From Conus ventricosus (taxonomy: Eukaryota; Mollusca; Gastropoda; Neogastropoda; Conidae), in NCBI GenBank assembly GCA_018398815.1, contig CM031620.1, positions 60,580,634-60,644,633 of the forward strand: 64,000 nt of DNA, read 5' to 3'. Shown here piece by piece: positions 32,335 to 44,467 of this stretch. The translations under genes and the position numbers were made by a program. The notes beneath the pieces were generated by a model. The model was given only the letters and a program-made list of their open reading frames with translations, was not told the DNA's origin and did not search any database. Every line of letters starts with the position of its first letter. Within the stretch, counting starts at the first letter, position 1.

Positions 32335-32735
32335 AAGCTCGACTCCCCTTTTATCACCTATACAAGCCCGACTCCCCTCTATCACCTATTGAAGCCGGAC
32401 TCCCCTCTACCACCTATTGAAGCCTGACTCCCCTCTACCACCTATTGAAGCCTGACTCCCCTCTACCACCTATTGAAGCCTGACTCCCCTCTACCACCTA
32501 TTGAAGCCTGACTCCCCTCTATCACCTATTGAAGCCTGACTCCCCTCTATCACCTATTGAAGCCTGACTCCCCTCTATCACCTATAGAAGCCAGACTCCC
32601 TTCTATCACCTATTGAAGCCTGACTCCCCTCTGTCACCTATTGAAGCCCGACTCCCCTCTATCACCTATTGAAGCCTGACTCTCCTCTAACACCTATTGA
32701 GGCCTGATTCCCCTCTATCACTTACTGAAGCCTGC
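32335..32735. repeat. 28-bp minisatellite, about 14 copies
   Basis: The unit is CCTGACTCCCCTCTACCACC followed by TATTGAAG, with an almost perfect 28-bp period. Confidence 0.95.
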
Positions 32736-33067
32736 ATTAAAAGCACACATAGGGGTGCTAATTTTCCGGTGTGAGCCGGAATTCCGGTTTCTGATTTCGT
32801 TCAAAATATATTTTCCGGTTTTGAAATAATTTCGGGAGAATGTTTCCGGTTTCCGATTCGTTCAAAGTATATTTTGCGGTAGAAATAATTTCGGAGAATT
32901 TCACCGGTTTTCAACATTGTTTCCGAAGAAACATCGCATCGGCAGTGAAGAGAAGTCGTCTGCTTCGTGAGCCTCGAAAGAGACGTACATTGTTCGCTGA
33001 GAGTAACGTCCCTTGTTATCAAGCGGCATGGTCGAAATCACCATTTTAAGGCCAAAGGAAGTGAAAA

Positions 33068-34197
33068 ATGAAAGTACTGACTTTGGACAGTGACGTTTCT
33101 TTCCTTGAAAAAAAGGTGTTAAAAAAAAAAAAAAACAGATGGAGGTGGGTGTGGCTGGAGGAAAAAAACAACGATGGTGTGTACTTCGAAAGTTGGTGCA
33201 GGAAGATTGACTCGCCCGGTGTTTGCTTTTGTGTTCCCTGCAACCGGACGGTAACTTACGGTTCTAGTGGGAAAAAAGCCTTGTCGGCTCATGCAATTGA
33301 TACTGAGCACAAGCGCATTCTAGGCACGTTGCAACAGACTGCTAAGCTTGATGGGGCTGCTAAAACTACTGTGACCCGAGATGGAATTGGTGATCGAACT
33401 GCCGAGTTGAACACTGTTCTGTGTGCGTTCATAGCTGAACATTGTTTGCCGTTTTCAATTGGATTAGATGTCGTTGAACTGGGAAAACAGTTGAAAGTTA
33501 TCCTTTGAGAATTAAAAGGGACAATTTTGCTGATAACTTTCAGCAAGATCAGCATGCATCAGATCTGTATCCAGAAGATGGTCCCGCACTTACACCCGTA
33601 TGCATTTATGGAGGCGGTAACTGTCTCACAAGAAGAGCCTCAGTAATAGCCTGTGGCAGTGAAGATTTGCACTTGGAAATGTGTGCCAGAATTGTTATGG
33701 AACTGGCACTGAATGAAGATCACTACTGTCATCACTCAGACATTCCTGAAGTCACAAAGGTGTATGCTCAGTACTCTGAGTTTTATAACATGGATGAACT
33801 GACCACTGAAAAAATTAAGCGTGTTTTTCAAGAGGAGGTAAAGGCTGCAACTGTGAACTCGTACTTGGGTATTTGGCAAGTGCATGCTGTTGCCAGTGTC
33901 TTCCAGACTGTGGTCTTCTCCATATACCCTACATTTGGGGGTAACAACGTCCGCTACCACCTTCATCAACCACTTCTTCCGAGAAAACTTGCTTCTCAGG
34001 AAACATGTACCAGGAGCAAAAGTCGGTATAGTGTGGTCACGGATAAATGGGAAGGACCTTCCTGAGGTTGTGTGGCGACCGAACCACTTCGTTGTCTGTC
34101 TCCTAACAAGAAAAGCTGACAAATTTGCCAAGCTTAAAAGGCCAGCCAAAAATGACATACGTGCTTTTTTCTCAAAAATACCCAAAACAGATTAGGA
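33068..34197 (+). pseudogene. BED-finger/hAT-like N-terminus joined to an OTU-like domain, frameshifted
   Basis: The first part (33200-33480) has a BED-like finger (VCFCVPCNRTVTYG...ALSAHAIDTEH) and the helix ELNTVLCAFIAEHCLPFSI common after BED fingers in hAT-type proteins. After a frame break at about 33508 the text changes to an OTU-like domain of the type found in vertnin-like proteins: GGGNCLTRRASVIACGSEDL, HLEMCARIVMELALNEDHY (33610-33725), YLGIWQVHAVASVF (33862-33903), SIYPTF and, after another frame break at about 33950, PGAKVGIVWS and WRPNHFVV. The OTU Cys and His are present. The Asp normally in the DGNC motif is Gly. It ends FFSKIPKTD at 34195. There is no start Met I trust; 33068 is the first available. 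It may be a chimera or two neighbouring fragments. Confidence 0.55.
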
Positions 34198-34283
34198 ATC
34201 ATGTTTTGCTGTTAGATGGATGGGATGCAGATGCCAAGTGGCATTCATGCCTTGCCTTGTTGGCTACATCAGTATATGAATTA

Positions 34284-35343
34284 CAGACCTGTTTACCCCA
34301 ATTTCGTGTACCTGTAATGTCTCATAAAAAAACCTGTAATTTCAGAAAAAAACCCTGTAATTTTCATAATCGCAATATTTAGCGACTTTTTGCACTTACA
34401 CATGTATATCAAATGTAAAGCATTTATACCATAATAACAAGACTTTGGTTAATTATACAATTATAGTATTTAATTTTTAATGACACTTTACTTACCAGTT
34501 ACCTTCAAATTGTTCAGCTACCAGGCACTCTCAAGTCTGTTTCATGCTTGAACTTGTAAACACCACAACTGAGAGTGGGAGTATCCTTGTATTTCATACA
34601 CACAAATCACTTTATGATGAAGAAGCCACTCTTGAATACTGTTTATAAGTATACTAATGTTGCAAGTCACTATATGTTGTTCAGCTAGCAGGCACTCTGA
34701 AGTCAACTTCATGCTTCTTGAACTTGGAAACACCACAATGATAACATCAGACACAGACAATGGCACGTTCATTTTCACCAAGGTTTCCGCTACCATTGCT
34801 TCTGCCCTTATGACAGACAAATCATCGAACTCCTTTTTGGTATTCTTCTTTTCAGTCGTGAAAAACGATGTCAGTTTCTGTGAAGACTCGGCATCTTTCT
34901 TCGTTTCAACGTACTTCAGGTGTTTTTTTTTTCGTTTTGCAGTGTAACTCTATGTCATACTGGCCTGAATGCGCGATAGAAAAATCCGATGAACAGTAAC
35001 CACAGAAGGCATACTCTTCGCCAAGTGACGATCTCTGTATTCCAGGCGTCTTCAGGTATGATTCACGGAACTGTTGCCGAACTTTTGCAACTTTTGAACA
35101 TTTGGATGAACCAGCCGTGGGCGCGCGTGTTCGCTTCGTCGCCATCTTTGCAAAGGATAAGACGCAAGGCACGCTGGGAAACGCTTCAATGCTGTTTGCC
35201 TTTTGACCGGAATCGTAGCAAAAGAAACTTTGCGTTTAAGATTTTTTTTTTTTCCCGTAATAATTTTTTTTGGCCGTAATTCCCGTAATTTCGATTTTTT
35301 TCCCGTAAAAATTACGGCAAAATCGTAAGAGTAAACAGGTCTG
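34284..35343 (-). mobile_element. hAT-like element, 1,060 bp, with 13-bp perfect TIRs
   Basis: The left end is CAGACCTGTTTACCCC. The right end, reversed, is CAGACCTGTTTACTCTTAC. GAATTA flanks both sides (34278-34283 and 35344-35349). Inside, on the minus strand, a frame from about 35145 encodes a basic start (MATKRTRAPTAGSSKCSKVA), a BED-like finger (EYAFCGYCSSDFSIAHSGQY, DIELHCKT) and little more. The transposase core is absent, so this is a deletion derivative. It sits 86 bp after the OTU-like fragment. Confidence 0.82.
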
Positions 35344-35349
35344 GAATTA

Positions 35350-35924
35350 CTTGCTCAGTAGTCATTCTTCTGCAATTTTGACTTTGTAAGGGTAATCTCC
35401 ACAAGATGACATAATCACTATTTCTTGCTTTGTATAATGTTTATTTTTTTAGGCATTGAGATGTGTGTGATTGAAACAAATGACTAAAATAAAGTCTGTT
35501 GATTTGACTTTAAAAATTGAGAGAAAGAAGCTTACAAAATATTTTTTTGAAATTACACACCAACTTTGAACACTTCCAGCACTGACACATCTTTGACCTT
35601 ATTGTTTCAAACATCAGTAATGAAACTTTATATAAAAAAAAATGAGGAACTAGGGAATGATGATTATTTTATTATTTATGTGATAACTGAAACGTGTACA
35701 ATGTCACACAGATGCTGGTTGTTTCTGATCAAATTCATGTAAATTAACTACAAAGACTTGGGTCACATGGGGAGTAAACAATTTTAGGTCAATAAAAACG
35801 TATCTGCATGTTGTTTGTGTCAGACAAAAACTAATACACAAGTTAAATATTAGATACTTTATATTTGGCAGTTTTTATATTCTAGTGTCTAATGTAATGC
35901 AGTTTACTTCTACACGATACTAAA
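35350..35924. other. AT-rich sequence without recognised genes
   Basis: No repeats or frames of note. Confidence 0.5.
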
Positions 35925-36195
35925 AGGTAAGGTAAAGGTATCAAGTGGCCATTTCGGCCGTATGGAGCAGAACGCTAGTTTCCACTACTCGGGGGTCATC
36001 ATAATATGGCAGGGCCCAATACTCTCCCTCGCTGCATTCACCTTCCCCAAACCTGAATAGGGCCAGTACCCATTTTCAGCTGGGTGGACTGGAGAGCATA
36101 TGGAAAATTGTCCTTCTTCTGAGAGTGTCTTGATCACAGGTCTCCTGCGCGGCAGGCAAGCACCCTAACCACTCAGCAAACCGGGCTCTCCTTCA
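35925..36195 (-). mobile_element. tRNA-derived SINE of a second family (minus strand)
   Basis: The minus strand begins near 36190 with AGCCCGGTTTGCTGAGTGGT TAGGGTGCTTGCCTGC, a tRNA-like A-box region. A degraded B-box (CTGTGATCAAGAC) follows, and it ends in ACCTTTACCTTACCTTTTAG, a short tandem tail. The body includes CCGAAATGGCCACTTGATAC. Confidence 0.6.
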
Positions 36196-36635
36196 CAGTA
36201 CCATCAATCTATTAATGATTTTAACAATGGTTATATTGATATTTAAAATGATACATGCCACTGATTTTAAAACTTTCTTCAAAAATTGTTTTCTTTTTAC
36301 ATTGAGGTTTTGGAAGTGAATCTCCGTCACCGAAGAAATACAGACTCGTGGTGCATTATGTTTAATGTCTGATTCAGTGTTTTCTTCACTTGCTAGGACT
36401 CAGTCTTACAAGTTGGACTTCTGACCTTCGTTTGGTTGGGTTTTACACTCTTAATTTTTTTTGGGGGGATTAAAAAATCAATTTGATTTTTTTAATGTTT
36501 TCCCTTCACTATCTTTTATAATTAATGGAACATCACTCCATCCCATTAATGGTTAGCAAGTTGAATCTCCCAAAAATCATTTTATGAAATAACTGAATTT
36601 ATATTTTTTCTTTTGTAGTTATATATATATATATA

Positions 36636-36674
<39 letters not shown>

Positions 36675-37330
36675 CAGTTCAAATGCTTTTAAAATCCACT
36701 GGCCCCTATGAAAATGTTTAACTAACAGTTAAATGTTTCCTTATTTAAATGTATACCACTGCCTTGAGAAATAAGCTCGGGTTCTTTGTAAGTTTGGATA
36801 TTTTCTAGTCAGTATTGTAATGCGGGTTGCACTTGAACAGTGATGAAAAAATTCATCATACAATGGAATAACATTCTGTGTATGTAATTTATATGTTAGT
36901 GAAAACAGTGTGTCTTCTTTACTTTTGTTTTAGCAAGGCAAATCGTATTTGGGCTTAAGTTTACCTAAAGAAATTGTGCTGGTTTTTATGTTTTGTTTTG
37001 GGTTAGGAAAAAGTCGGGGAAAACATTTCCTGTTCACTTTCTTTCCTTAAAACATTCATGGAATTATAAGAAACAGCTAATATGTATAACGTTTCAAATC
37101 TTGTCTGTAAAATACAAGTGTTTAGTTTGTGCTGTTTTTGGCAGCAATGTCCATTAACAGAAAGGGCTCCTAAAGTTATGGTTTGCCAAGTCACAATTCA
37201 AAGTTGTTTTGTTCATGTATTACACCTGAAGGGAAACACTTATATATAAATCTGATATAAAGAAATGCTATTCATATTTGTGCCACTGCATGAAGCTGTC
37301 TGAATTTTTGTTCCTACCGATTAGATCTGT
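36196..37330. other. AT-rich sequence with (TA)n
   Basis: A (TA)n microsatellite is at 36620-36675. The rest is AT-rich, with no gene recognised. Confidence 0.6.
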
Positions 37331-37334
37331 CTCT

Positions 37335-37825
37335 TTTGTGTGTGTGTGTGTGTGTGGTGTGTGTTTTAAGGAACTGATTGACAAAGGTAGACAATATTAT
37401 TGTGAAAGGACTTTAATGTTGAATTTCTAAAGCTTCTACAAAGAGAGAGCATCAAGAACGTTTGTAAACAAAAAAACATTTTGTGGGAAAAGGGATTGCT
37501 CCATTTCCTCCCGCCCCCCGCCCCCCTATTAGGGCACATCCCCTATCCTGTATACCTACCATAAGCCCGTGTGTGGTGTGTGGTTGTGTGTGTGTGTGTG
37601 TAAGGAACGATTGACAAAGGGAGACAATATTATTGTGAAAGGACTTTAATGTTGAATTTTTAAAGCTTCTACAAAGAGAGAGCATCAAGAACGTTTGTAA
37701 ACAAGAAAACATTTTGTGGGAAAAGGGGGATTGCTCCATTTCCCCCCCCCCCCCCCCCTCCCCCCCCCCCCCCCCCCCTATTAGGGCACTATCCCCTATC
37801 CCTATATACCTACCATAAGCCAATG
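37335..37825. repeat. ~235-bp direct duplication with TG start and C-rich end
   Basis: Both copies contain GATTGACAAAGG, GACAATATTATTGTGAAAGG, ATCAAGAACGTTTGTAAACA and CTACCATAAGCC. The two starts of the unique part (about 37374 and 37608) are ~234 bp apart. The C tract is much longer in the second copy. Confidence 0.9.
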
Positions 37826-38885
37826 CGCCCACTTCACCAACATTGTCCTCTCATCCCCCACACCTCCAAGGCGGCTGCTTATGCCTGACCTGCGTTAGCA
37901 TTGCAGTATTACTGACTAGGCACAGCTGTTTAGTTTCAACATTTTCTTATATATGGGGTTTCAGGTTTACGGCTCTCAGGATTTTTAGTTTCAGGTTTGG
38001 CAACAGGGTAGTCCTAGCACCCATGCACACACCATGAACTACTTTCCCTGCTATCATCTACTGAAGCCTGCTGTACAAATTCCCACACGGCATGGCCAAG
38101 TCCCCTGCATAATGCCCTCTTTCTTTTCCTTCTATTTATGGGCTACTCCACCAAGCTGTTGGGAAAATGTGCGTGTCAGGTGTTGGCCAAGCCTTGCTCA
38201 CGACGCCGTGGTTTCACGATTTTCTCCTTTCTCATCTGCCATGTCACAGAAAACCAGCCAGCTGGTGCTCAAGGATGCCAGGATTAGGAAGTGGCAGGAT
38301 TGTGTAAAGTGAAATGATTCACTGATGGCAGTGCTGGTTGTGTGTAGTTAACACTGAAAGAAAAAAAAGTATTGTGTAAATTTTCCCCCAAAATTCAGAC
38401 CACTTCAGGCCTTCCTCATACATAATTAATATACACACTACACAGGTGCCAATGGCATTGATATCCCTTTCATTCTGTGCTTGGCTGAGCGCAATGCTGA
38501 CAGGATTCAGCATGCTATGCAAGGTGTGCTGTATCTGCATCACTGATAGCAGCATGTGGTCGTTAATTTGGCTTGCTGTAAAATTTGCCATCACACACGT
38601 TTTCTGCTGAATGCTGGACAGGACACGAAGTTGTAGTCTTTTTGGCAGGTGACGGTGAACATGGAGCCAAGGCCGCTACTGGTGGTAAGGTCGATGCAAA
38701 GTGTGCAAGCCTCGTATTTAGCCTCTTGACAGTTGTAGAGTTGTCAAAAGGCGAGTGAAGACAAACTTTCACTCACATACAGGCTGGAGCACAGCTGACT
38801 TGAAAAATCTCTGGAAAACAGCCAGGGCCCATGGGCCACGCCCTGATGGGAGATTGGTTTGTTTTGTGAGTTATCCATGTCGCCT
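37826..38885. other. Sequence without recognised genes
   Basis: Short frames only. Nothing is recognised. Confidence 0.45.
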
Positions 38886-38886
38886 G

Positions 38887-39035
38887 GTGATGACAGAACA
38901 ATATCTCTAGTGTGGACACAACCACAGTCACTGAATGATGATGGAACAATATCTCTAGTGTGGACACGACCACTGTCACTGAATGATGAAAGAACAATAT
39001 CTCTAGTGTGGACACAACCACTGTGACTCTGTGCA
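38887..39035. repeat. 48-bp tandem repeat, 3 copies
   Basis: AACAATATCTCTAGTGTGGA recurs at 38897, 38945 and 38993. Because 48 is a multiple of three, the minus strand stays open across it (HHSVTVVVSTLEILF-type units). I do not regard it as coding. Confidence 0.9.
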
Positions 39036-39284
39036 TCTCACTTCTTGCTGTTTATAACCAAGCCCAACGCACGAGTACATACGACATATCACTTATCAGG
39101 GCTGTCACAGTGTTGAAATAAAATCCACACATGTTCCTTTTAAAAAAAAAAAAGGGGGGGGGGAGGGGGGACCATTAATCAAATGAGGAAATGCAGTGTG
39201 CTGTGGTCCTGAAGCATCACCATGCTTCTTGCAGTGCACGTGTTCTTGCAGTGCACGTGTTCACACAGCACTGTTAACATGACT

Positions 39285-39800
39285 GGCATAGTTCAGCTCT
39301 TTTCAAAAACAAAAAAATGACAACATGCACATGCCATTCCTAACTTGTTCACTTTCCGAAAACAAAACAAAACAAAAAAACAACAACACTGATTGGTTTT
39401 GTTCACTTTTGTAGTCTTTTCAATCCACACAGATCAGCAGTTGAGAGTTATGCCTTCCTCAAACGTTTTGTCTTGATTAATGATTCATGACATGCAAGAC
39501 TTCAGATTCGGCCTAAAGCCAAAGTCTATGCGTAATGCACAACCAGAAAAAAAAATGGCTGAAGAAGTAGCATTCACCTACATATATGCCCACCAACGAA
39601 CTGGTCTGATCAATGAATGCAGAAGCACAGCAACACACCGTAACAGCTGCAGACGGCACCTGTGTTGAACATAGAATCATGGAAACCTGGTTTGGAAAAA
39701 CTGGGTATGGCAACAAGACTCGGGTGATTAAGCGTTTCGTGACCCTTTTCTTCTTATCAGCGAACCTTTTTTTGCCTCAGATGTTCGCTTTTTCCTCTCT
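39285..39800. repeat. Dispersed ~500-bp repeat, copy 1
   Basis: Ordered blocks are shared with 58605-59040: AGCTCTTTT, GCCATTCCT, GACA(T/C)GCAAGAC, AAAATGGC, ACCTACATA, ACTGGTCTGATCAATG, AGAATCATG and ATTAAGCGTTTC. The orientation is the same. Confidence 0.75.
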
Positions 39801-40330
39801 CTGATAATCAGGTGATTTTAACTAAAATCCTTGGAGCCAAGAATTCTGCAGCCTGCACATATTTATATAAAAAGTGTTATTTTATGCCTCTTGTTTCATA
39901 ATGAAACTTTAAATTTAAAAATGCCAGTGGACTTAATCTGAACCCCTTTCACACTGTTGAGATAACATGAAGGCAGAGAAAGCTGTTTCTTCTTCTAAAG
40001 TGAGACGACAGGCCTTGATTTTGATGGCTACTTTAACTTTTCTTTTTGTGAGGAAAAGTTAAAGAAGCCATCGAAATCAAGACCAGATGCCCCAGCCTGA
40101 ACAAGATCAAGGCTTTGAACTTCCCCCATCTACAATCAGATCCTGACAACCGTTCACACCCCCACAACATCGCCCCATCAGGCCTCGCTGCCACAACAGC
40201 AACAGTGAGCTGAAGAAGAGACAGGGCGACCCTGTCAAAATATTCTCCAAGTAAGTTTTTGATTCTGAGTCTAATTACGTTTCTAATGTCAAATCCAAAA
40301 ACCTATTTTCTTATTTGCTTATGAATATTT

Positions 40331-40533
40331 CCAGAACCACAGCCAGCACTGTGAAGTATGAAGAAACTGGTGCGGGAGATGGCCGACTGTAACATTTCCA
40401 GAACCACAGCCAGCACTGTGAAGTATGAAGAAACTGGTGCGGGAGATGACCGACTGTAACATTTCCAGAACCACAGCCACACTGTGAAGTATGAAGAAAC
40501 TGGTGCGGGAGATGACCGACTGTAACATTTCCA
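40331..40533. repeat. 67-bp tandem repeat, 3 copies
   Basis: ATTTCCAGAACCACAGCCAG, GAAGTATGAAGAAACTGGTG and GACCGACTGTAAC recur three times with 1-2 base differences. Confidence 0.93.
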
Positions 40534-41389
40534 CGCACATTGAATAGATTGAGAGATGTGCACTTTCAAACAAACTCAGCATGCTGCAGGCAGATCAAAT
40601 GACACAAGTTTAAGAAATAGTATCCCAAGCCTGAAGGGAAGCCGATTCTAGATTCTTTTGAACATGTGAAAAAGGGAGTTAAAGTGAAAAAGTGGAGTTA
40701 AAGCTGTCATTGTTTGAAAATTGGCATACCGTTGAATTCAAACACCTTGGCTCATGTTTCTCATCGCTGAAATTTCACAGCCAATGGAAAATGGGGAATG
40801 ATTACAAAATTTAATGAACCTACCTGGGGCCCTGAAATTTAACTTGAATCAACTTGAATAAATCATTTGGTCAGTGCTCAATTGCCAGTCCATCATGATT
40901 ATAAATGATCCTACTTCCAACCCAGGCAAATCTTATTTCAGATCGAGAAACACTTGCAGCCAGATCCTGGCTAGTTTCCAGCTTCACATCCCCACACGAG
41001 TGCTGACCCCCCCCCAAAGACATGCTCAAAATGATGTCAAACATAGTAGATATATGTCAATTTCAGTAATGTATGTGGTGTGACATTAACAGGCTGGTCC
41101 GCATGCACTGGTGTGGTGTGACATAAACTGGCTGGTCCGCATGCACTAATGATGCCTTGGAACAGACCCTGAAGCGTAGTATCATCTGATGGAACGTAGT
41201 TTTCAGTGGTAATAAGAAATATTAAAAAAAGAAAAGAAGAGATGACACAGACACAACATCACACACAACAAACACACCAGCTCTCAGATGATAAACCCTC
41301 CAACAAGACGGTCTGGCTGCAAAGGATGTCATCACTCTTGCAACTACAATGTTTCCCAGTATAACTTTGTGACAGTCACTCCAAGTCCT
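40534..41389. other. Sequence without recognised genes
   Basis: Includes a ~46-bp doublet (GGCTGGTCCGCATGCACT at about 41091 and 41130). It lies downstream of the minus-strand terminal exon and may hold its 3' untranslated region. Confidence 0.5.
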
Positions 41390-41600
41390 TCACCACCCCA
41401 CCCCCCCAAAGTCTCTTTGGCTGGAGTCTATCCTCTGGGCGTCCGAGTCCAGCCGATTCAGAATGTGTCGGTACATGTCCACATGTTCCTGAAACTGCTT
41501 CTCCAGCACCATCTGACGCTGCTCGGAGGACGTTGCTCATCATCTGGGCCAGCTCACCCGGCTGCAGGGCACGCTCCAGCTTGTGGTAGTCACGCGCGTC
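41390..41600 (-). CDS. Probable terminal exon of an unrecognised coiled-coil protein
   Basis: On the minus strand an acceptor GCAGAG ends at 41601 and the exon reads DARDYHKLERALQPGELAQM. After one missing base near 41527 it continues with EQRQMVLEKQFQEHV, DMYRHILNRLDSDAQRIDSS and QRDF, then a G7 run and a TGA at 41390-41392. The heptad-like, charged composition points to a long helix. The frame joins in phase 0 with the exon at 59795-59937. Codon choice is GC-rich in third positions, like the KANSL2 exons, which supports a host gene rather than a transposon. I cannot name the family. Confidence 0.65.
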
Positions 41601-41601
41601 C

Positions 41602-43790
41602 TCTGCACACACACACGCATAGAGTCAGTTCTTTGCACATTCATACACCCTGTCACAGTTCTCTGCACATACATACACCCTGTCACAGTTCTCTGCACAC
41701 ACACCCTGTCACAGTTCTCTGGACACAACCCGTCACAGTTCTCTGCACACGCACACCCTGTCACAGTTCCTGGACACACACACCCTGTCACAGTTCTATG
41801 CACACACAAACCCCGTCACAGTTCTCTGGACACAACCCGTCACAGTTCTCTGGACACACACACCCTGTCACAGTTCTCTGGACACACACCCTGTCACAGT
41901 TCTCTGACACACACACCCTGTCACAGTTCTCTGCACACACACCCTGTCACAGTTCTCTGCACACACACACACACCCTGTCACAGTTCTCTGCACACACAC
42001 CCTGTCACAGTTCTCTGGACACACACCCTGTCACAGTTCTCCTGCACACACACACACCCTGTCACAGTTCTCTGCACACACACGCACACCCTGTCACAGT
42101 TCTCTGACACACACCCTGTCACAGTTCTCTGCACACACACCCTTCACAGTTCCCCTGGACACACACCCTGTCACAGTTCTCTGCACACACACACACACAC
42201 ACACCCTGTCACAGTTCTCTGGACACACACCCTGTCACAGTTCTCTACACACACACACACACACCCTGTCACAGTTTTTCTTTCACACACACCCTGTCAC
42301 AGTTCTCTGCACACACACACACACACCCTGTCACAGTTCTCTGCACACACCCTGTCACAGTTCTCCCGCACACACACACCCTGTCACAGTTCTCTGCACA
42401 CACACACACACACACACCCTGTCACAGTTCTCTGCACACACCCCCTGTCACAGTTCTCTGCACACCACACACCCTGTCACAGTTCACTGGACACAACCCT
42501 GTCACAGTTCTCTGCAACACGCACACCCTGTCACAGTTCTCTGCACACACACACACCCTGTCACAGTTTCTCTGCACACACCACACCCTGTCACAGTTCT
42601 CTGCACACACACACACCCTGTCACAGTTTCTCTGGACACACACCCTGTCACAGTTCTCTGCACACACACACACACACCCTGTCACAGTTCTCTGCACACA
42701 CACCCTGTCACAGTTCTCTGCACACACACACACCATGTCACAGTTCTCTGCATACACACACCCTGTCACAGTTCACTGGACACAACCCTGTCACAGTTCT
42801 CTGCACACACACACACACCCTGTCACAGTTCTCTGCACACACACACCATGTCACAGTTCTTCTGCATACACACACCCTGTCACAGTTCACTGGACACAAC
42901 CCTGTCACAGTTCTCTGCACACGCACACCCTGTCACAGTTCTCTGCACACACACACACCCTGTCACAGTTCTCTGCACACACACACACCCTGTCCACAGT
43001 TCTCTGCACACACACACACCCTGTCACAGTTCTCTGGACACACACCCTGTCACAGTTCTCTGCACACACACACACACACACCCCCGTCAGTTCTCTGCAC
43101 ACACAACACACCATGTCACAGTTCTCTGCATACACACACCCTGTCACAGTTCACTGGACACAACCCTGTCACAGTTCTCTGCACACACACACACACCCTG
43201 TCACAGTTCTCTGCACACACACACACCCTGTCACAGTTCTCTGCACACACACACACCCTGTCACAGTTCTCTGCACACACACACACACCCTGTCACAGTT
43301 CTCCTGCACACACACACACCCTGCACAGTTCTCTGCACACACGCACACCCTGTCACAGTTCTCTGCACACACACACACACCCTGTCACAGTTCTCTGCCA
43401 CACACACCCTGTCACAGTTCTCTGCACACACACACACACCATGTCACAGTTCTCTGCATACACACACCCTGTCACAGTTCTTTTGCATACACACACCCGT
43501 CACAGTTCTCTGCACACACACACCCTGTCACAGTTCTCTGCACACACACACACACACCCTGTCAGAGTTCTCTGCACACACACAACCTTGTCACAGTTCT
43601 CTGCACACACACACCCTGTCACAGTTCTCTGCACACACACACACACACCCTGTCACAGTTCTCTGCACACACACACACCCTGTCACAGTTCTCTGCACAC
43701 ACGCACACCCTGTCACAGTTCTCTGCACACACACACACACACCCTGTCACAGTTCTCTGCACACACACCCTGTCATAGAACTGCTGCTCT
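41602..43790. repeat. CA-rich minisatellite, ~28-36-bp units, about 70 copies
   Basis: Each unit is CCCTGTCACAGTTCTCTG followed by a (CA)n spacer of varying length. The variants GGACACA, GCATACACA and CACCATGTCAC recur in blocks, suggesting higher-order duplication. Units usually lack stop codons, which creates an 889-codon plus-strand frame (41288-43957) of His/Thr/Ser/Pro/Cys text; it is not a gene. On the minus strand the array supplies the sequence just upstream of the terminal exon acceptor. Confidence 0.93.
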
Positions 43791-43861
43791 TGAAATATTG
43801 CAACCATCTTTGTGCATTAACTGTTAAGTATGGGCAATGCTCTGTGCTTTCCTGTCTGGCA

Positions 43862-44315
43862 CTCCTGTCTTACCTGAAACGGTCTGTTCAGACATCTCTT
43901 CACATCCAGGTGTACCTGTTGTACGTTGAGATACTGCAGCCGATCTGTCTCACCTAAAACGGTCTGTTCAGACATCTCGTCACATCCAGGTGTACCTGTT
44001 GTACGTTGAGATACTGCAGCTGATCTGTCTCTCCTGAAACGTCTGTTCAGACATCTCTTCACATCCAGGTGTACCTGTTGTACATTGAGATACTGCAGCT
44101 GATCTGTCTCTCCTGAAACGGTCTGTTCAGACATCTCTTCACATCCAGGTGTACCTGTTGTACATTGAGATACTGCAGCTGATCTGTCTCACCTGAAAGG
44201 GTTTGTTCAGACGTCTCTTCACTTCCAGGTGTACCTGTTGTACATTGAGATACAGCAGCTGATCTGTCTCACCTGAAAGGGTTTGTTCAGACGTCTCTTC
44301 ACATCCAATCTGTAA
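43862..44315 (-). repeat. 80-bp tandem repeat, about 5.5 copies, with donor-like CAG|GTGAGA
   Basis: GGTCTGTTCAGACATCTC or its variant recurs at 43881, 43961, 44040, 44120, 44200 and 44280, an 80-bp period. On the minus strand each unit reads LNVQQVHLDVKRCLNRPFQ and then CAGGTGAGACAG, so each resembles an exon end with a splice donor. I see no matching acceptor and no phase consistent with the neighbouring exons. Confidence 0.88.
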
Positions 44316-44467
44316 ATGTTTGTACATAGAGACGTTGCTCTCGTCAGTGATCTCAGACGCAGGATCTCATAAAACCCGCCTGGTCTGCCGCTGTAACAGA
44401 ATCCAATTCACACGTTATCATGTCAACGCCCATTCCTTTTTTTGTCTTTTTACAGAAATGTATAAAG

